Program-made: the position numbers and the translations under genes
Notes under the pieces: generated by a model
What the model saw: the letters and a program-made list of their open reading frames with translations, nothing else
Database searches by the model: none
Told to the model about the DNA's origin: nothing
NCBI RefSeq assembly: GCF_045679555.1
Contig: NC_092089.1
Span: forward strand, 727,705 to 791,704
Direction: 5' to 3'
Length of the DNA stretch: 64,000 nucleotides
DNA from: Salvelinus alpinus
Taxonomy: Eukaryota > Chordata > Actinopteri > Salmoniformes > Salmonidae
Part shown: piece by piece, positions 34,546-46,441 of the stretch
Numbering within the stretch: position 1 is the stretch's first letter
Layout of the letters: every line of letters starts with the position of its first letter

Positions 34546-36150
34546 GTTACTGTAGAGATTACAGCAGATCCAGACTAAAGGTTACTGTAGAGATTACAGC
34601 AGATCTTACTGTAGAGATTACAGCAGATCTTACTGTAGAGATTACAGCAGATCTTACTGTAGAGATTACAGCAGATCTTACTGTAGAGATTACAGCAGAT
34701 CTTACTGTAGAGATTACTGTAGAGATTACAGCAGATCTTACTGTAGAGATTACAGCAGATCTTACTGTAGAGATTACAGCAGATCTTACTGTAGAGATTA
34801 CAGCAGATCCAGACTAAAGGTTACTGTAGAGATTACAGCAGATCTTACTGTAGAGATTACAGCAGATCCAGACTAAAGGTTACTGTAGAGATTACAGCAG
34901 ATCCAGAATGAAGGTTACTGTAGAGATTACAGCAGATCTTACTGTAGAGATTACAGCAGATCCAGACTAAAGGTTACTGTAGAGATTACAGCAGATCCAG
35001 AATGAAGGTTGCTGTAGAGATTACAGCAGATCTTACTGTAGAGACTACAGCAGATCTTACTGTAAAGATTACAGCAGATCCAGACTAACGGTTACTGTAG
35101 AGATTACAGCAGATCTTACTGTAGAGATTACAGCATATCTTACTGTAGAGATTACAGCAGATCTTACTGTAGAGATTACAGCAGATCTTACTGTAGAGAT
35201 TACAGCAGATCTTACTGTAGAGATTACAGCAGATCCACAATGAAGGTTACTGTAGAGATTACAGCAGATCATGCTATAGAGATTACAGCAGATTTTACTG
35301 TAGAGATTACAGCAGATCCAGAATGAAGGTTACTGTAGAGATTACAGCAGATCCAGAATGAAGGTTACTGTAGAGATTACAGCAGATCTTACTGTAGAGA
35401 TTACAGCAGATTCATAATGAAGGTTACTGTAGAGATTACAGCAGATCATACTGTAGAGATTACAGCAGATCCAGAATGAAGGTTACTGTAGAGATTACAG
35501 CAGATCATACTGTAGAGATTACAGCAGATCCACAATGAAGGTTACTGTAGAGATTACAGCAGATCATACTATAGAGATTACAGCAGATTTTACTGTAGAG
35601 ATTACAGCAGATTCATAATGAAGGTTACTGTAGAGATTACAGCAGATCATACTGTAGAGATTACAGCAGATCATACTGTAGAGATTACAGCAGATCCAGA
35701 ATAAAGGTTACTGTAGAGATTACAGCAGATTTTACTGTAGAGATTACAGCAGATTCATAATGAAGGTTACTGTAGAGATTACAGCAGATCTTACTGTAGA
35801 GATTACAGCAGATCCAGAATGAAGGTTACTGTAGAGATTACAGCAGATCATACTGTAGAGATTACAGCAGATCATACTGTAGAGATTACAGCAGATCCAG
35901 AATGAAGGTTACTGTAGAGATTACAGCAGATTTTACTGTAGAGATTACAGCAGATTCATAATGAAGGTTACTGTAGAGATTACAGCAGATCATACTGTAG
36001 AGATTACAGCAGATCCAGAATGAAGGTTACTGTAGAGATTACAGCAGATCATACTGTAGAGATTACAGCAGATCCAGAATGAAGGTTACTGTAGAGATTA
36101 CAGCAGATCATACTGTAGAGATTACAGCAGATCCAGAATGAAGGTTACTG
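34546..36150 (+). repeat. 24-bp minisatellite with 35-36-bp variants
   Basis: The core is ttactgtagagattacagca followed by gatc. Long units add cagaatgaagg or cagactaaagg. Long and short forms alternate irregularly, giving a digital mosaic. Confidence 0.96.
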
Positions 36151-36470
36151 TACCCTGTACGGACTGTAACATTCAGTCTGCTAAGAGAGAGAGGTTTCCT
36201 AAACCACCAGCCCTGTACGGACAGTACCATTCAGCCTGCTAAGAGAGAGAGGTTTCCTAAACCACCAGCCCTGTACGGACTGTACCATTCAGCCTGCTAA
36301 GAGAGAGAGGTTTCCTAAACCACCAGCCCTGTACAGACAGTACCATTCAGCCTGCTAAGAGAGAGAGGTTTCCTAAACCACCAGCCCTGTACGGACTGTA
36401 CCATTCAGCCTGCTAAGAGAGAGAGGTTTCCTAAACCACCAGCCCTGTACGGACTGTAACATTCAGCCTG
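36151..36470 (+). repeat. 58-bp minisatellite, about 5.5 copies
   Basis: The unit contains ccctgtacggactgtaccat and gagaggtttcctaaaccacc. Confidence 0.95.
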
Positions 36471-37775
36471 TAGATAACAGGACTCGTCCCTCTCCGGGGT
36501 AGATAACAGGACTCGTCCCTCTCCGGGGTAGATAACAGGACTCGTCCCTCTCCGGGGTAGATAACAGGACTCGTCCCTCTCTGGGGTAGATAACAGGACT
36601 CGTCCCTCTCTGGGGTAGATAACAGGACTCGTCCCTCTCTGGGGTAGATGACAGGACTCGTCCCTCTCTGGGGTAGATAACAGGACTCGTCCCTCTCCGG
36701 GGTAGATAACAGGACTCGTCCCTCTCCGGGGTAGATGACAGGACTCGTCCCTCTCCGGGGTAGATGACAGGACTCGTCCCTCTCCGGGGTAGATGACAGG
36801 ACTCGTCCCTCTCCGGGGTAGATGACAGGACTCGTCCCTCTCCGGGGTAGATGACAGGACTCGCCCCTCTCTGGGGTAGATATATGAGGTGTCAGTATGA
36901 GAGGATAACAGGACTCGTCCCTCTCCGGGGTAGATGACAGGACTCGTCCCTCTCCGGGGTAGATAACAGGACTCGTCCCTCTCCGGGGTAGATAACAGGA
37001 CTCGTCCCTCTCCGGGGTAGATAACAGGACTCGTCCCTCTCCGGGGTAGATAACAGGACTCGTCCCTCTCCGGGGTAGATAACAGGACTCGTCCCTCTCC
37101 GGGGTAGATGACAGGACTCGTCCCTCTCTGGGGTAGATATATGAGGTGTCAGTATGAGAGGATAACAGGACTCGTCCCTCTCTGGGGTAGATAACAGGAC
37201 TCGTCCCTCTCCGGGGTAGATAACAGGACTCGTCCCTCTCCGGGGTAGATAACAGGACTCGTCCCTCTCTGGGGTAGATATATGAGGTGTCAGTATGAGA
37301 GGATAACAGGACTCGTCCCTCTCTGGGGTAGATAACAGGACTTGTCCCTCTCTGGGGTAGATAACAGGACTCGTCCCTCTCTGGGGTAGATGACAGGACT
37401 CGTCCCTCTCTGGGGTAGATGACAGGACTCGTCCCTCTCCGGGGTAGATGACAGGACTCGTCCCTCTCCGGGGTAGATGACAGGACTCGTCCCTCTCTGG
37501 GGTAGATATATGAGGTGTCAGTATGAGAGGATAACAGGACTCGTCCCTCTCCGGGGTAGATGACAGGACTCGTCCCTCTCTGGGGTAGATAACAGGACTC
37601 GTCCCTCTCCGGGGTAGATAACAGGACTCGTCCCTCTCCGGGGTAGATAACAGGACTCGTCCCTCTCCGGGGTAGATAACAGGACTCGTCCCTCTCTGGG
37701 GTAGATAACAGGACTCGTCCCTCTCTGGGGTAGATAACAGGACTCGTCCCTCTCTGGGGTAGATAACAGGACTCG
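36471..37775 (+). repeat. 29-bp minisatellite with recurring interruption
   Basis: The unit is built on gataacaggactcgtccctc and tccggggta, with ataac/atgac and tccgg/tctgg variants. A distinct interruption (atatatgaggtgtcagtatg) occurs four times, near 36880, 37137, 37278 and 37505, which marks higher-order duplications of blocks of unequal length. Confidence 0.96.
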
Positions 37776-38345
37776 TCAGTCTCCTTCCTCCTTCATCCCT
37801 CTCTCATTCCTTCCCTCTCCATCCCTCTCTCATTCTTTCCCTCTCCTTCCTCCTCATCCCTCTCTCATTCAGTCTCAATCCTTCCCTCTCATCCAGTCTC
37901 AATCCTTCCCTCTCCTTCATCCCTCTCTCATCCAGTCTCATTCCTTCCTCCATCCCTCTTTCATTCCTTCCCTCTCCTTCCTCCTCCATCCCTCTCTCAT
38001 TCCTTCCTCCTCCATCCCTCTCTCATTCCTTCCCTCTCCTTCCTCCATCCCTCTCTCCTTCCTTCCCTCTCCTTCCTCCATCCCTCTCTCATTCCTTCCC
38101 TCTCCTTCCTCCATCCCTCTCTCATTCCTCCTCCATCCCTCTCTGATCCAGTCTCATTCCTTCCCTCTCCTTCCTCCTCCATCCCTCTCTCCTTCCTTCC
38201 CTCTCCTTCCTCCTCCATCCCTCTCTCATTCCTTCCCTCTCCTTCCTCCTCCATCCCTCTCTCATTCCTTCCCTCTCCTTCCTCCTCCATCCCTCTCTCC
38301 TTCCTTCCCTCTCCTTCCTCCATCCTCCTCTCATTCAGTCTCTTT
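37776..38345 (+). repeat. CT-rich minisatellite
   Basis: Irregular units of ccctctctcattccttccct and ctccttcctcctccat. Strong pyrimidine bias on the plus strand. Minus-strand frames are artefacts. Confidence 0.93.
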
Positions 38346-38640
38346 CCGTCTCCAGCTCCCCCTCCATCTCTCTCCATATTACTTGCGGCAGACCGGCTGT
38401 CACGATTCTCCTCCCACTGTATCCCTCGCTGCAGGCTGCTGTCAGCTCTCCTACTCTCCATGTGGTGCACTGTCTATTATGTACAGTATGGAGCTCTCAC
38501 ACACACACACACAATCCATGTTTGAAGTTCGCAACGAAATCTGAACGCGAGTGTCTGCGTGAGTCACGACTAAAAAAAACATTCTAACTCAAACCCAACT
38601 GCAAGACAACATTTGGAAACCAACGGACCTGAGAGCAGAA
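38346..38640. other. Unassigned sequence
   Basis: Contains a short CA tract (38498-38512). A minus-strand frame starting near 38470 covers part of it but runs into the CT-rich repeat. No gene is supported. Confidence 0.5.
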
Positions 38641-40147
38641 CATCTACAGGAGACTGAGATACTGTATCTGATGAGGATCATCCATCTACAGGAGACTGAG
38701 ATACTGTATCTGATGAGGATCATCCATCTACAGGAGACTGAGATACTGTATCTGATGAGGATCATCCATCTACTGGAGACTGAGATACTGTATCTGATGA
38801 GGATCATCCATCTACAGGAGACTGAGATACTGTATCTGATGAGGATCATCCATCTACAGGAGACTGAGATACTGTATCTGATGAGGAACATCTATCTACA
38901 GGAGAGGAGACTGAGATACTGTATCTGATGAGGATCATCCATCTACAGGAGACTGAGATACTGTATCTGATGAGGATCATCCATCTACAGGAGACTGAGA
39001 TACTGTATCTGATGAGGATCATCCATCTACAGGAGACTGAGATACTGTATCTGATGAGGAACATCTATCTACAGGAGAGGAGACTGAGATACTGTATCTG
39101 ATGAGGAACATCTATCTACAGGAGAGGAGACTGAGATACTGTATCTGATGAGGAACATCTATCTACAGGAGACTGAGATACTGTATCTGATGAGGAACAT
39201 CTATCTACAGGAGAGGAGACTGAGATACTGTATCTGATGAGGAACATCTATCTACAGGAGAGGAGACTGAGATACTGTATCTGATGAGGAACATCTATCT
39301 ACAGGAGACTGAGATACTGTATCTGATGAGGATCATCCATCTACAGGAGACTGAGATACTGTATCTGATGAGGAACATCTATCTACAGGAGAGGAGACTG
39401 AGATACTGTATCTGATGAGGAACATCTATCTACAGGAGAGGAGACTGAGATACTGTATCTGATGAGGATCATCCATCTACAGGAGACTGAGATACTGTAT
39501 CTGATGAGGAACATCTATCTACAGGAGAGGAGACTGAGATACTGTATCTGATGAGGATCATCCATCTACTGGAGACTGAGATACTGTATCTGATGAGGAT
39601 CATCCATCTACAGGAGACTGAGATACTGTATCTGATGAGGAACAGCCATCTACAGGAGACTGAGATACTGTATCTGATGAGGATCATCCATCTACAGGAG
39701 ACTGAGATACTGTATCTGATGAGGAACAGCCATCTACAGGAGAGGAGACTGAGATACTGTATCTGATGAGGAACATCTATCTACAGGAGACTGAGATACT
39801 GTATCTGATGAGGATCATCCATCTACAGGAGACTGAGATACTGTATCTGATGAGGAACAGCCATCTACAGGAGAGGAGACTGAGATACTGTATCTGATGA
39901 GGATCATCCATCTACAGGAGAGGAGACTGAGACACTGTATCTGATGAGGAACATCTATCTACAGGAGAGGAGACTGAGATACTGTATCTGATGAGGAACA
40001 TCTATCTACAGGAGAGGAGACTGAGATACTGTATCTGATGAGGAACATCTATCTACAGGAGAGGAGACTGAGATACTGTATCTGATGAGGATCATCCATC
40101 TACAGGAGAGGAGACTGAGATACTGTATCTGATGAGGATCATCCATC
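38641..40147 (+). repeat. 42/47-bp minisatellite, about 34 copies
   Basis: The unit contains ctacaggagactgagatact and gtatctgatgaggatcatcc. The longer form has an extra ggaga. Subtypes atcatccat, aacatctat and aacagccat are interspersed. Confidence 0.96.
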
Positions 40148-40650
40148 ATAACTCATCCCTTTAACTCTACAGTCTGAGAAGGAACCCTCTGAAAGCTCAG
40201 TGTGATTATAGCCACAGCAGGACTAGCCTATATGTTTATTATACAAACAAAATAACACAAGGAGAAGTTCAGAACCACATGCATGGATGGAACTCTGTCT
40301 GGCGGCTGTTGCTAAGCAGCGAGAGCTCTGTGGCGAATAGAGAGAGAGAAGTGAAAGCTCCAGAACGTTCTGGATGAATGTGCTGCCTGATCCTATAGAG
40401 CGGCGGTCACCGACTGGTCCATCGCCAAGTCCATCTACAAGACATTCCTAGTGGATCGTCAAACGTTTCTGTAAAAACCCAAACGGTAAAGCCTTGCGTA
40501 CCTATTTGTATTTCATTCCTCTGGGGCGGTTGGCGGTAGGTGCACCTGATTCAACGGCCCTGCGCGCCGGGTAGGTAACCGGTTCCCATTTTGAACCATC
40601 TTACGTGTCTGAAGGTTCATACTCTGCCTTCCTGGCGAGCCCGGAGAGCA
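40148..40650. other. Mostly unique sequence, possible dispersed-repeat fragment
   Basis: The part from about 40400 to 40510 (cggtcaccgactggtccatc, then cattcctagtggatcgtc) resembles a common salmonid interspersed repeat as I remember it. The rest is unassigned. Confidence 0.4.
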
Positions 40651-41348
40651 AATCAAGCGCTCTATAGGCCTACCGCTGTAATCCTCCCCAGCTCCTTGTT
40701 ACACCAGTCACTAGACCAGCTGTAATCAAGTGCTCTATAGGCCTACCGCTGTAATCCTCCCCAGCTCCTTGTTACACCAGTCACTAGACCAGCTGTAATC
40801 AAGTGCTCTATAGGCCTACCGCTGTAATCCTCCCAGCTCCTTGTTACACCAGACACTAGACCAGCTGTAATCAAGTGCTCTATAGGCCTACCGCTGTAAT
40901 CCTCCCCAGCTCCTTGTTACACCAGTCACTAGACCAGCTGTAATCAAGTGCTCTATAGGCCTACCGCTGTAATCCTCCCCAGCTCCTTGTTACACCAGTC
41001 ACTAGACCAGCTGTAATCAAGTGCTCTATAGGCCTACCGCTGTAATCCTCCCCAGCTCCTTGTTACACCAGACACTAGACCAGCTGTAATCAAGTGCTCT
41101 ATAGGCCTACCGCTGTAATCCTCCCCAGCTCCTTGTTACACCAGACACTAGACCAGCTGTAATCAAGTGCTCTATAGGCCTACCGCTGTAATCCTCCCCA
41201 GCTCCTTGTTACACCAGACACTAGACCAGCTGTAATCAAGTGCTCTATAGGCCTACCGCTGTAATCCTCCCCAGCTCCTTGTTACACCAGACACTAGACC
41301 AGCTGTAATCAAGTGCTCTATAGGCCTACCGCTGTAATCCTCCCCGGC
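40651..41348 (+). repeat. 73-bp minisatellite, about 9.5 copies
   Basis: The marker gcctaccgctgtaatcctcc occurs at 40668 and 40741 and continues at 73-bp steps. Copies are nearly identical (gtcacta/gacacta variants). Confidence 0.96.
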
Positions 41349-41500
41349 TCCATCCACACAACATGGCTGGATCTAACACCCTGTCTAACACTATAAATAT
41401 ATCTGTTTATGAGACAACTAATAAACAACCAAAAGGTGCAGTGGAAAAGGAGAGTGTGTTGGCATGGACCCTTCTACTAGCCAGGGTGTTGATGTCAGTG

Positions 41501-42362
41501 TCCCGGTCTCTCACACCGTTCAGCTAAGAGGCCCAGTGTCCCGGTCTCTCACACCGTTCAGCTAAGAGGCCCAGGGTCCCGGTCTCTCACACCGTTCAGC
41601 CAAGAGGCCCAGTGTCCCGGTCTCTCACACCGTTCAGCTAAGAGGCCCAGTGTCCCGGTCTCTCACACCGTTCAGCTAAGAGGCCCAGTGTCCCGGTCTC
41701 TCACAGCGTTCAGCTACGAGGCCCAGGGTCCCGGTCTCTCACACCGTTCAGCTAAGAGGCCCAGTGTCCCGGTCTCTCACACCGTTCAGCTACGAGGCCC
41801 AGTGTCCCGGTCTCTCACACCGTTCAGCTAAGAGGCCCAGTGTCCCGGTCTCTCACACCGTTCAGCTACGAGGCCCAGTGCCCCGGTCTCTCACACCGTT
41901 CAGCTAAGAGGCCCAGTGACCCGGTCTCTCACACCGTTCAGCTAAGAGGCCCAGTGTCCCGGTCTCTCACACCGTTCAGCTAAGAGGCCCAGTGTCCCGG
42001 TCTCTCACACCGTTCAGCTACGAGGCCCAGTGTCCCGGTCTCTCACGCCGTTCAGCTACGAGGCCCAGTGTCCCGGTCTCTCACGCCGTTCAGCTACGAG
42101 GCCCAGTGTCCCGGTCTCTCACACCGTTCAGCTAAGAGGCCCAGTGTCCCGGTCTCTCACACCGTTCAGCTAAAAGGCCCAGTGTCCCGGTCTCACACCG
42201 TTCAGCTACGAGGCCCAGCGTCCCGGTCTCTCACACCGTTCAGCTACGAGGCCCAGTGTCCCGGTCTCTCACACCGTTCAGCTAAGAGGCCCAGTGTCCC
42301 GGTCTCTCACACCGTTCAGCTAAGAGGCCCAGTGTCCCGGTCTCTCACACCGTTCAGCTAAA
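41501..42362 (+). repeat. 38-bp minisatellite array C, forward orientation
   Basis: About 23 copies with ggcccagtgtcccggtctct and cacaccgttcagctaaga. The reverse complement forms the array at 45362-46441. Confidence 0.97.
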
Positions 42363-43985
42363 TGACAGATGTTCTGGTTATAGATCAGGACAACAGGCTG
42401 ATGGGTAATCTAAATGACAGATGTTCTGGTTATAGATCAGGACAACAGGCTGATGGGTAATCTAAATGACAGATGTGCTGGTTACAGATCAGGACAACAG
42501 GCTGATGGGTAACCTAAATGACAGATGTTCTGGTTATAGATCAGGACAACAGGCTGATGGGTAATCTAAATGACAGATGTTCTGGTTACAGATCAGGACA
42601 ACAGGCTGATGGGTAACCTAAATGACAGATGTTCTGGTTATAGATCAGGACAACAGGCTGATGGGTAATCTAAATGACAGATGTGCTGGTTACAGATCAG
42701 GACAACAGGCTGATGGGTAATCTAAATGACAGATGTGCTGGTTACAGATCAGGACAACAGGCTGATGGGTAACCTAAATGACAGATGTTCTGGTTATAGA
42801 TCAGGACAACAGGCTGATGGGTAACCTAAATGACAGATGTGCTGGTTATAGATCAGGACAACAGGCTGATGGGTAATCTAAATGACAGATGTTCTGGTTA
42901 CAGATCAGGACAACAGGCTGATGGGTAATCTAAATGACAGATGTTCTGGTTACAGATCAGGACAACAGGCTGATGGGTAACCTAAATGACAGATGTGCTG
43001 GTTACAGATCAGGACAACAGGCTGATGGGTAATCTAAATGACAGATGTTCTGGTTATAGATCAGGACAACAGGCTGATGGGTAATCTAAATGACAGATGT
43101 TCTGGTTATAGATCAGGACAACAGGCTGATGGGTAACCTAAATGACAGATGTGCTGGTTACAGATCAGGACAACAGGCTGATGGGTAATCTAAATGACAG
43201 ATGTTCTGGTTATAGATCAGGACAACAGGCTGATGGGTAACCTAAATGACAGATGTTCTGGTTATAGATCAGGACAACAGGCTGATGGGTAATCTAAATG
43301 ACAGATGTTCTGGTTATAGATCAGGACAACAGGCTGATGGGTAACCTAAATGACAGATGTGCTGGTTACAGATCAGGACAACAGGCTGATGGGTAATCTA
43401 AATGACAGATGTTCTGGTTATAGATCAGGACAACAGGCTGATGGGTAACCTAAATGACAGATGTGCTGGTTATAGATCAGGACAACAGACTGATGGGTAA
43501 CCTAAATGACAGATGTGCTGGTTACAGATCAGGACAACAGGCTGATGGGTAATCTAAATGACAGATGTTCTGGTTATAGATCAGGACAACAGGCTGATGG
43601 GTAATCTAAATGACAGATGTGCTGGTTACAGATCAGGACAACAGGCTGATGGGTAATCTAAATGACAGATGTTCTGGTTATAGATCAGGACAACAGGCTG
43701 ATGGGTAATCTAAATGACAGATGTTCTGGTTATAGATCAGGACAACAGGCTGATGGGTAATCTAAATGACAGATGTGCTGGTTACAGATCAGGACAACAG
43801 GCTGATGGGTAATCTAAATGACAGATGTTCTGGTTATAGATCAGGACAACAGGCTGATGGGTAACCTAAATGACAGATGTGCTGGTTATAGATCAGGACA
43901 ACAGGCTGATGGGTAATCTAAATGACAGATGTTCTGGTTATAGATCAGGACAACAGGCTGATGGGTAACCTAAATGACAGATGTG
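42363..43985 (+). repeat. 52-bp minisatellite, about 31 copies
   Basis: The unit contains aatgacagatgttctggtta and aggacaacaggctgatgggt. Three biallelic positions (ttctgg/gtgctgg, tatag/tacag, taatct/taacct) vary independently along the array. Confidence 0.97.
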
Positions 43986-44145
43986 CTGTTTGAAGAACAA
44001 CAAACAGGATCAGAATATATTTATAAAAGTGAAGTAGTAGAGGCTCAGAGGAGAGACGGACAAACCCACCGCTTGGTGGTTCATAGATCTGTGTGTCTGC
44101 TCCTTACCTGGTGGAACTCTGGGAAACCTTCAGGACTGCAGGTGA
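43986..44145. other. Short unique island
   Basis: Contains splice-donor-like matches on both strands (ctgcag|gtgagatgg on plus at about 44141; caccag|gtaagg on minus near 44106). No exon can be confirmed. Confidence 0.4.
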
Positions 44146-44450
44146 GATGGCTCTTCTGTCCAGGTGAGATGGGTCTGCTCTGGGCTGGGTCTTCTGTCCA
44201 GGTGAGATGGGTCTGCTCTGGGCTGGGTCTTCTGTCCAGGTGAGATGGGTCTGCTCTGGGCTGTGTCTTCTGTCCAGGTGAGTTGGGTCTGCTCTGGGCT
44301 GGGTCTTCTGTCCAGGTGAGTTGGGTCTTCTGTCCAGGTGAGTTGGGTCTGCTCTGGGACTGCAGGGGAGATGGGTCTTCTGTCCAGGTGAGTTGGGTCT
44401 TCTGTCCAGGTGAGTTGGGTCTGCTCTGGGTTGTGGCTCTGTCTGTCCTG
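44146..44450 (+). repeat. About 38-bp minisatellite with donor-like motif in each unit
   Basis: Units of ggtcttctgtccaggtgag and tgggtctgctctgggctg, about 8 copies. Each carries cag|gtgag, the vertebrate 5' splice-site consensus. Confidence 0.93.
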
Positions 44451-44593
44451 CAGGTGAGTCTGGTGGGTCAGGTAAATGATATCCTCCCACATCCACAGAT
44501 CAGCTCACCTGGATGTTACTGACAACAGCATCTGGGGGAGGAAGAGTCACACCTTATTCCTCAGCTGTCCTGGTTCAGAAATTACCATGGAAA

Positions 44594-45361
44594 CTAACCC
44601 AATCCCTCCTGGTAACACAGTACAGAACCCAATCCCTCCTGGGAATACAGTACAGAACCCAATCCCTTCTGGTAATACAGTACAGAACCCAGTCCCTCCT
44701 GGTAACACAATACAGAACCCAATCCCTCCTGGTAACACAATACAGAACCCAATCCCTCCTGGTAACACAACACAGAACCCAATCCCTCCTGGTAATACAA
44801 CACAGAACCCAATCCCTCCTGGTAATACAATACAGAACCCAATCCCTCCTGGTAACACAGTACAGAACCCAATCCCTCCTGGTAACACAGTACAGAACCC
44901 AATCCCTCCTGGTAACACAGTACAGAACCCAATCCCTCCTGGTAACACAGTACAGAACCCAATCCCTCCTGGTAACACAGTACAGAACCCAATCCCTCCT
45001 GGTAACACAGTACAGAACCCAATCCCTCCTGGTAACACAGTACAGAACCCAATCCCTCCTGGTAATACAGTACAGAACCCAATCCCTCCTGGTAACACAG
45101 TACAGAACCCAATCCCTCCTGGTAACACAGTACAGAACCCAATCCCTCCTGGTAACACAGTACAGAACCCAATCCCTCCTGGTAATACAGTACAGAACCC
45201 AATCCCTCCTGGTAAAACAACACAGAACCCAATCCCTCCTGGTAAAACAACACAGAACCCAATCCCTCCTGGTAAAACAACACAGAACCCAGTCCCTCCC
45301 GGTAATACAATACAGAACCCAATCACTCCCGGTAATACAGCACAGAACCCAATCCCCCAGA
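44594..45361 (+). repeat. 30-bp minisatellite, about 25 copies
   Basis: The unit contains cagaacccaatccctcctgg and taacacagta. Four shadow frames (242-301 codons) stay open because the period is ten codons. Confidence 0.97.
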
Positions 45362-46441
45362 ACACTGGGCCTCTTAGCTGAACGGTGTGAGAGACCGGGA
45401 CACTGGGCCTCTTAGCTGAACGGTGTGAGAGAACGGGACACTGGGCCTCGTAGCTGAACGTGTGAGAGACCGGGACACTGGGCCTCGTAGCTGAACGGTG
45501 TGAGAGACCGGGACACTGGGCCTCTTAGCTGAACGGTGTGAGAGACCGGGACACTGGGCCTCTTAGCTGAACGGTGTGAGAGACCGGGACACTGGGCCTC
45601 TTAGCTGAACGGTGTGAGAGACCGGGACACTGGGCCTCTTAGCTGAACGGTGTGAGAGACCGGGACACTGGGCCTCGTAGCTGAACGGTGTGAGAGACCG
45701 GGGCACTGGGCCTCTTAGCTGAACGGTGTGAGAGACCGGGACACTGGGCCTCTTAGCTGAACGGTGTGAGAGACCGGGGCACTGGGCCTCTTGGCTGAAC
45801 GGTGTGAGAGGCCGGGACACTGGGCCTCGTAGCTGAACGGTGTGAGAGACCGGGACCCTGGGCCTCGTAGCTGAACGGTGTGAGAGACCGGGACCCTGGG
45901 CCTCGTAGCTGAACGGTGTGAGAGACCGGGACCCTGGGCCTCTTGGCTGAACGGTGTGAGAGACCGGGACACTGGGCCTCTTGGCTGAACGGTGTGAGAG
46001 GCCGGGACACTGGGCCTCTTAGCTGAACGGTGTGAGAGACCGGGACACTGGGCCTCTTAGCTGAACGGTGTGAGAGACCGGGACACTGGGCCTCGTAGCT
46101 GAACGGTGTGAGAGACCGGGACACTGGGCCTCGTAGCTGAACGGTGTGAGAGACCGGGACACTGGGCCTCTTAGCTGAACGGTGTGAGAGACCGGGACAC
46201 TGGGCCTCTTAGCTGAACGGTGTGAGAGACCGGGACACTGGGCCTCTTAGCTGAACGGTGTGAGAGACCGGGACACTGGGCCTCTTAGCTGAACGGTGTG
46301 AGAGACCGGGACACTGGGCCTCTTAGCTGAACGGTGTGGGAGACCGGGACACTGGGCCTCTTAGCTGAACGGTGTGAGAGACCGGGACACTGGGCCTCTT
46401 AGCTGAACGCTGTGAGAGACCGGGACACTGGGCCTCTTAGC
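45362..46441 (-). repeat. 38-bp minisatellite array C', reverse orientation
   Basis: About 28 copies of the reverse complement of array C (ctgggcctcttagctgaacg and gtgtgagagaccgggacac). Confidence 0.97.

Noticed and set aside
44104-44141. 28-bp minus-strand microexon between acceptor- and donor-like sites
   Set aside because: The acceptor lies in the minisatellite and has a poor polypyrimidine tract. No frame or homology supports it.
44476-45415. Collagen- or spidroin-like frames (PPGNTVQNPI repeats)
   Set aside because: Two plus-strand and two minus-strand frames are open over the same 30-bp array, and all end at array borders.
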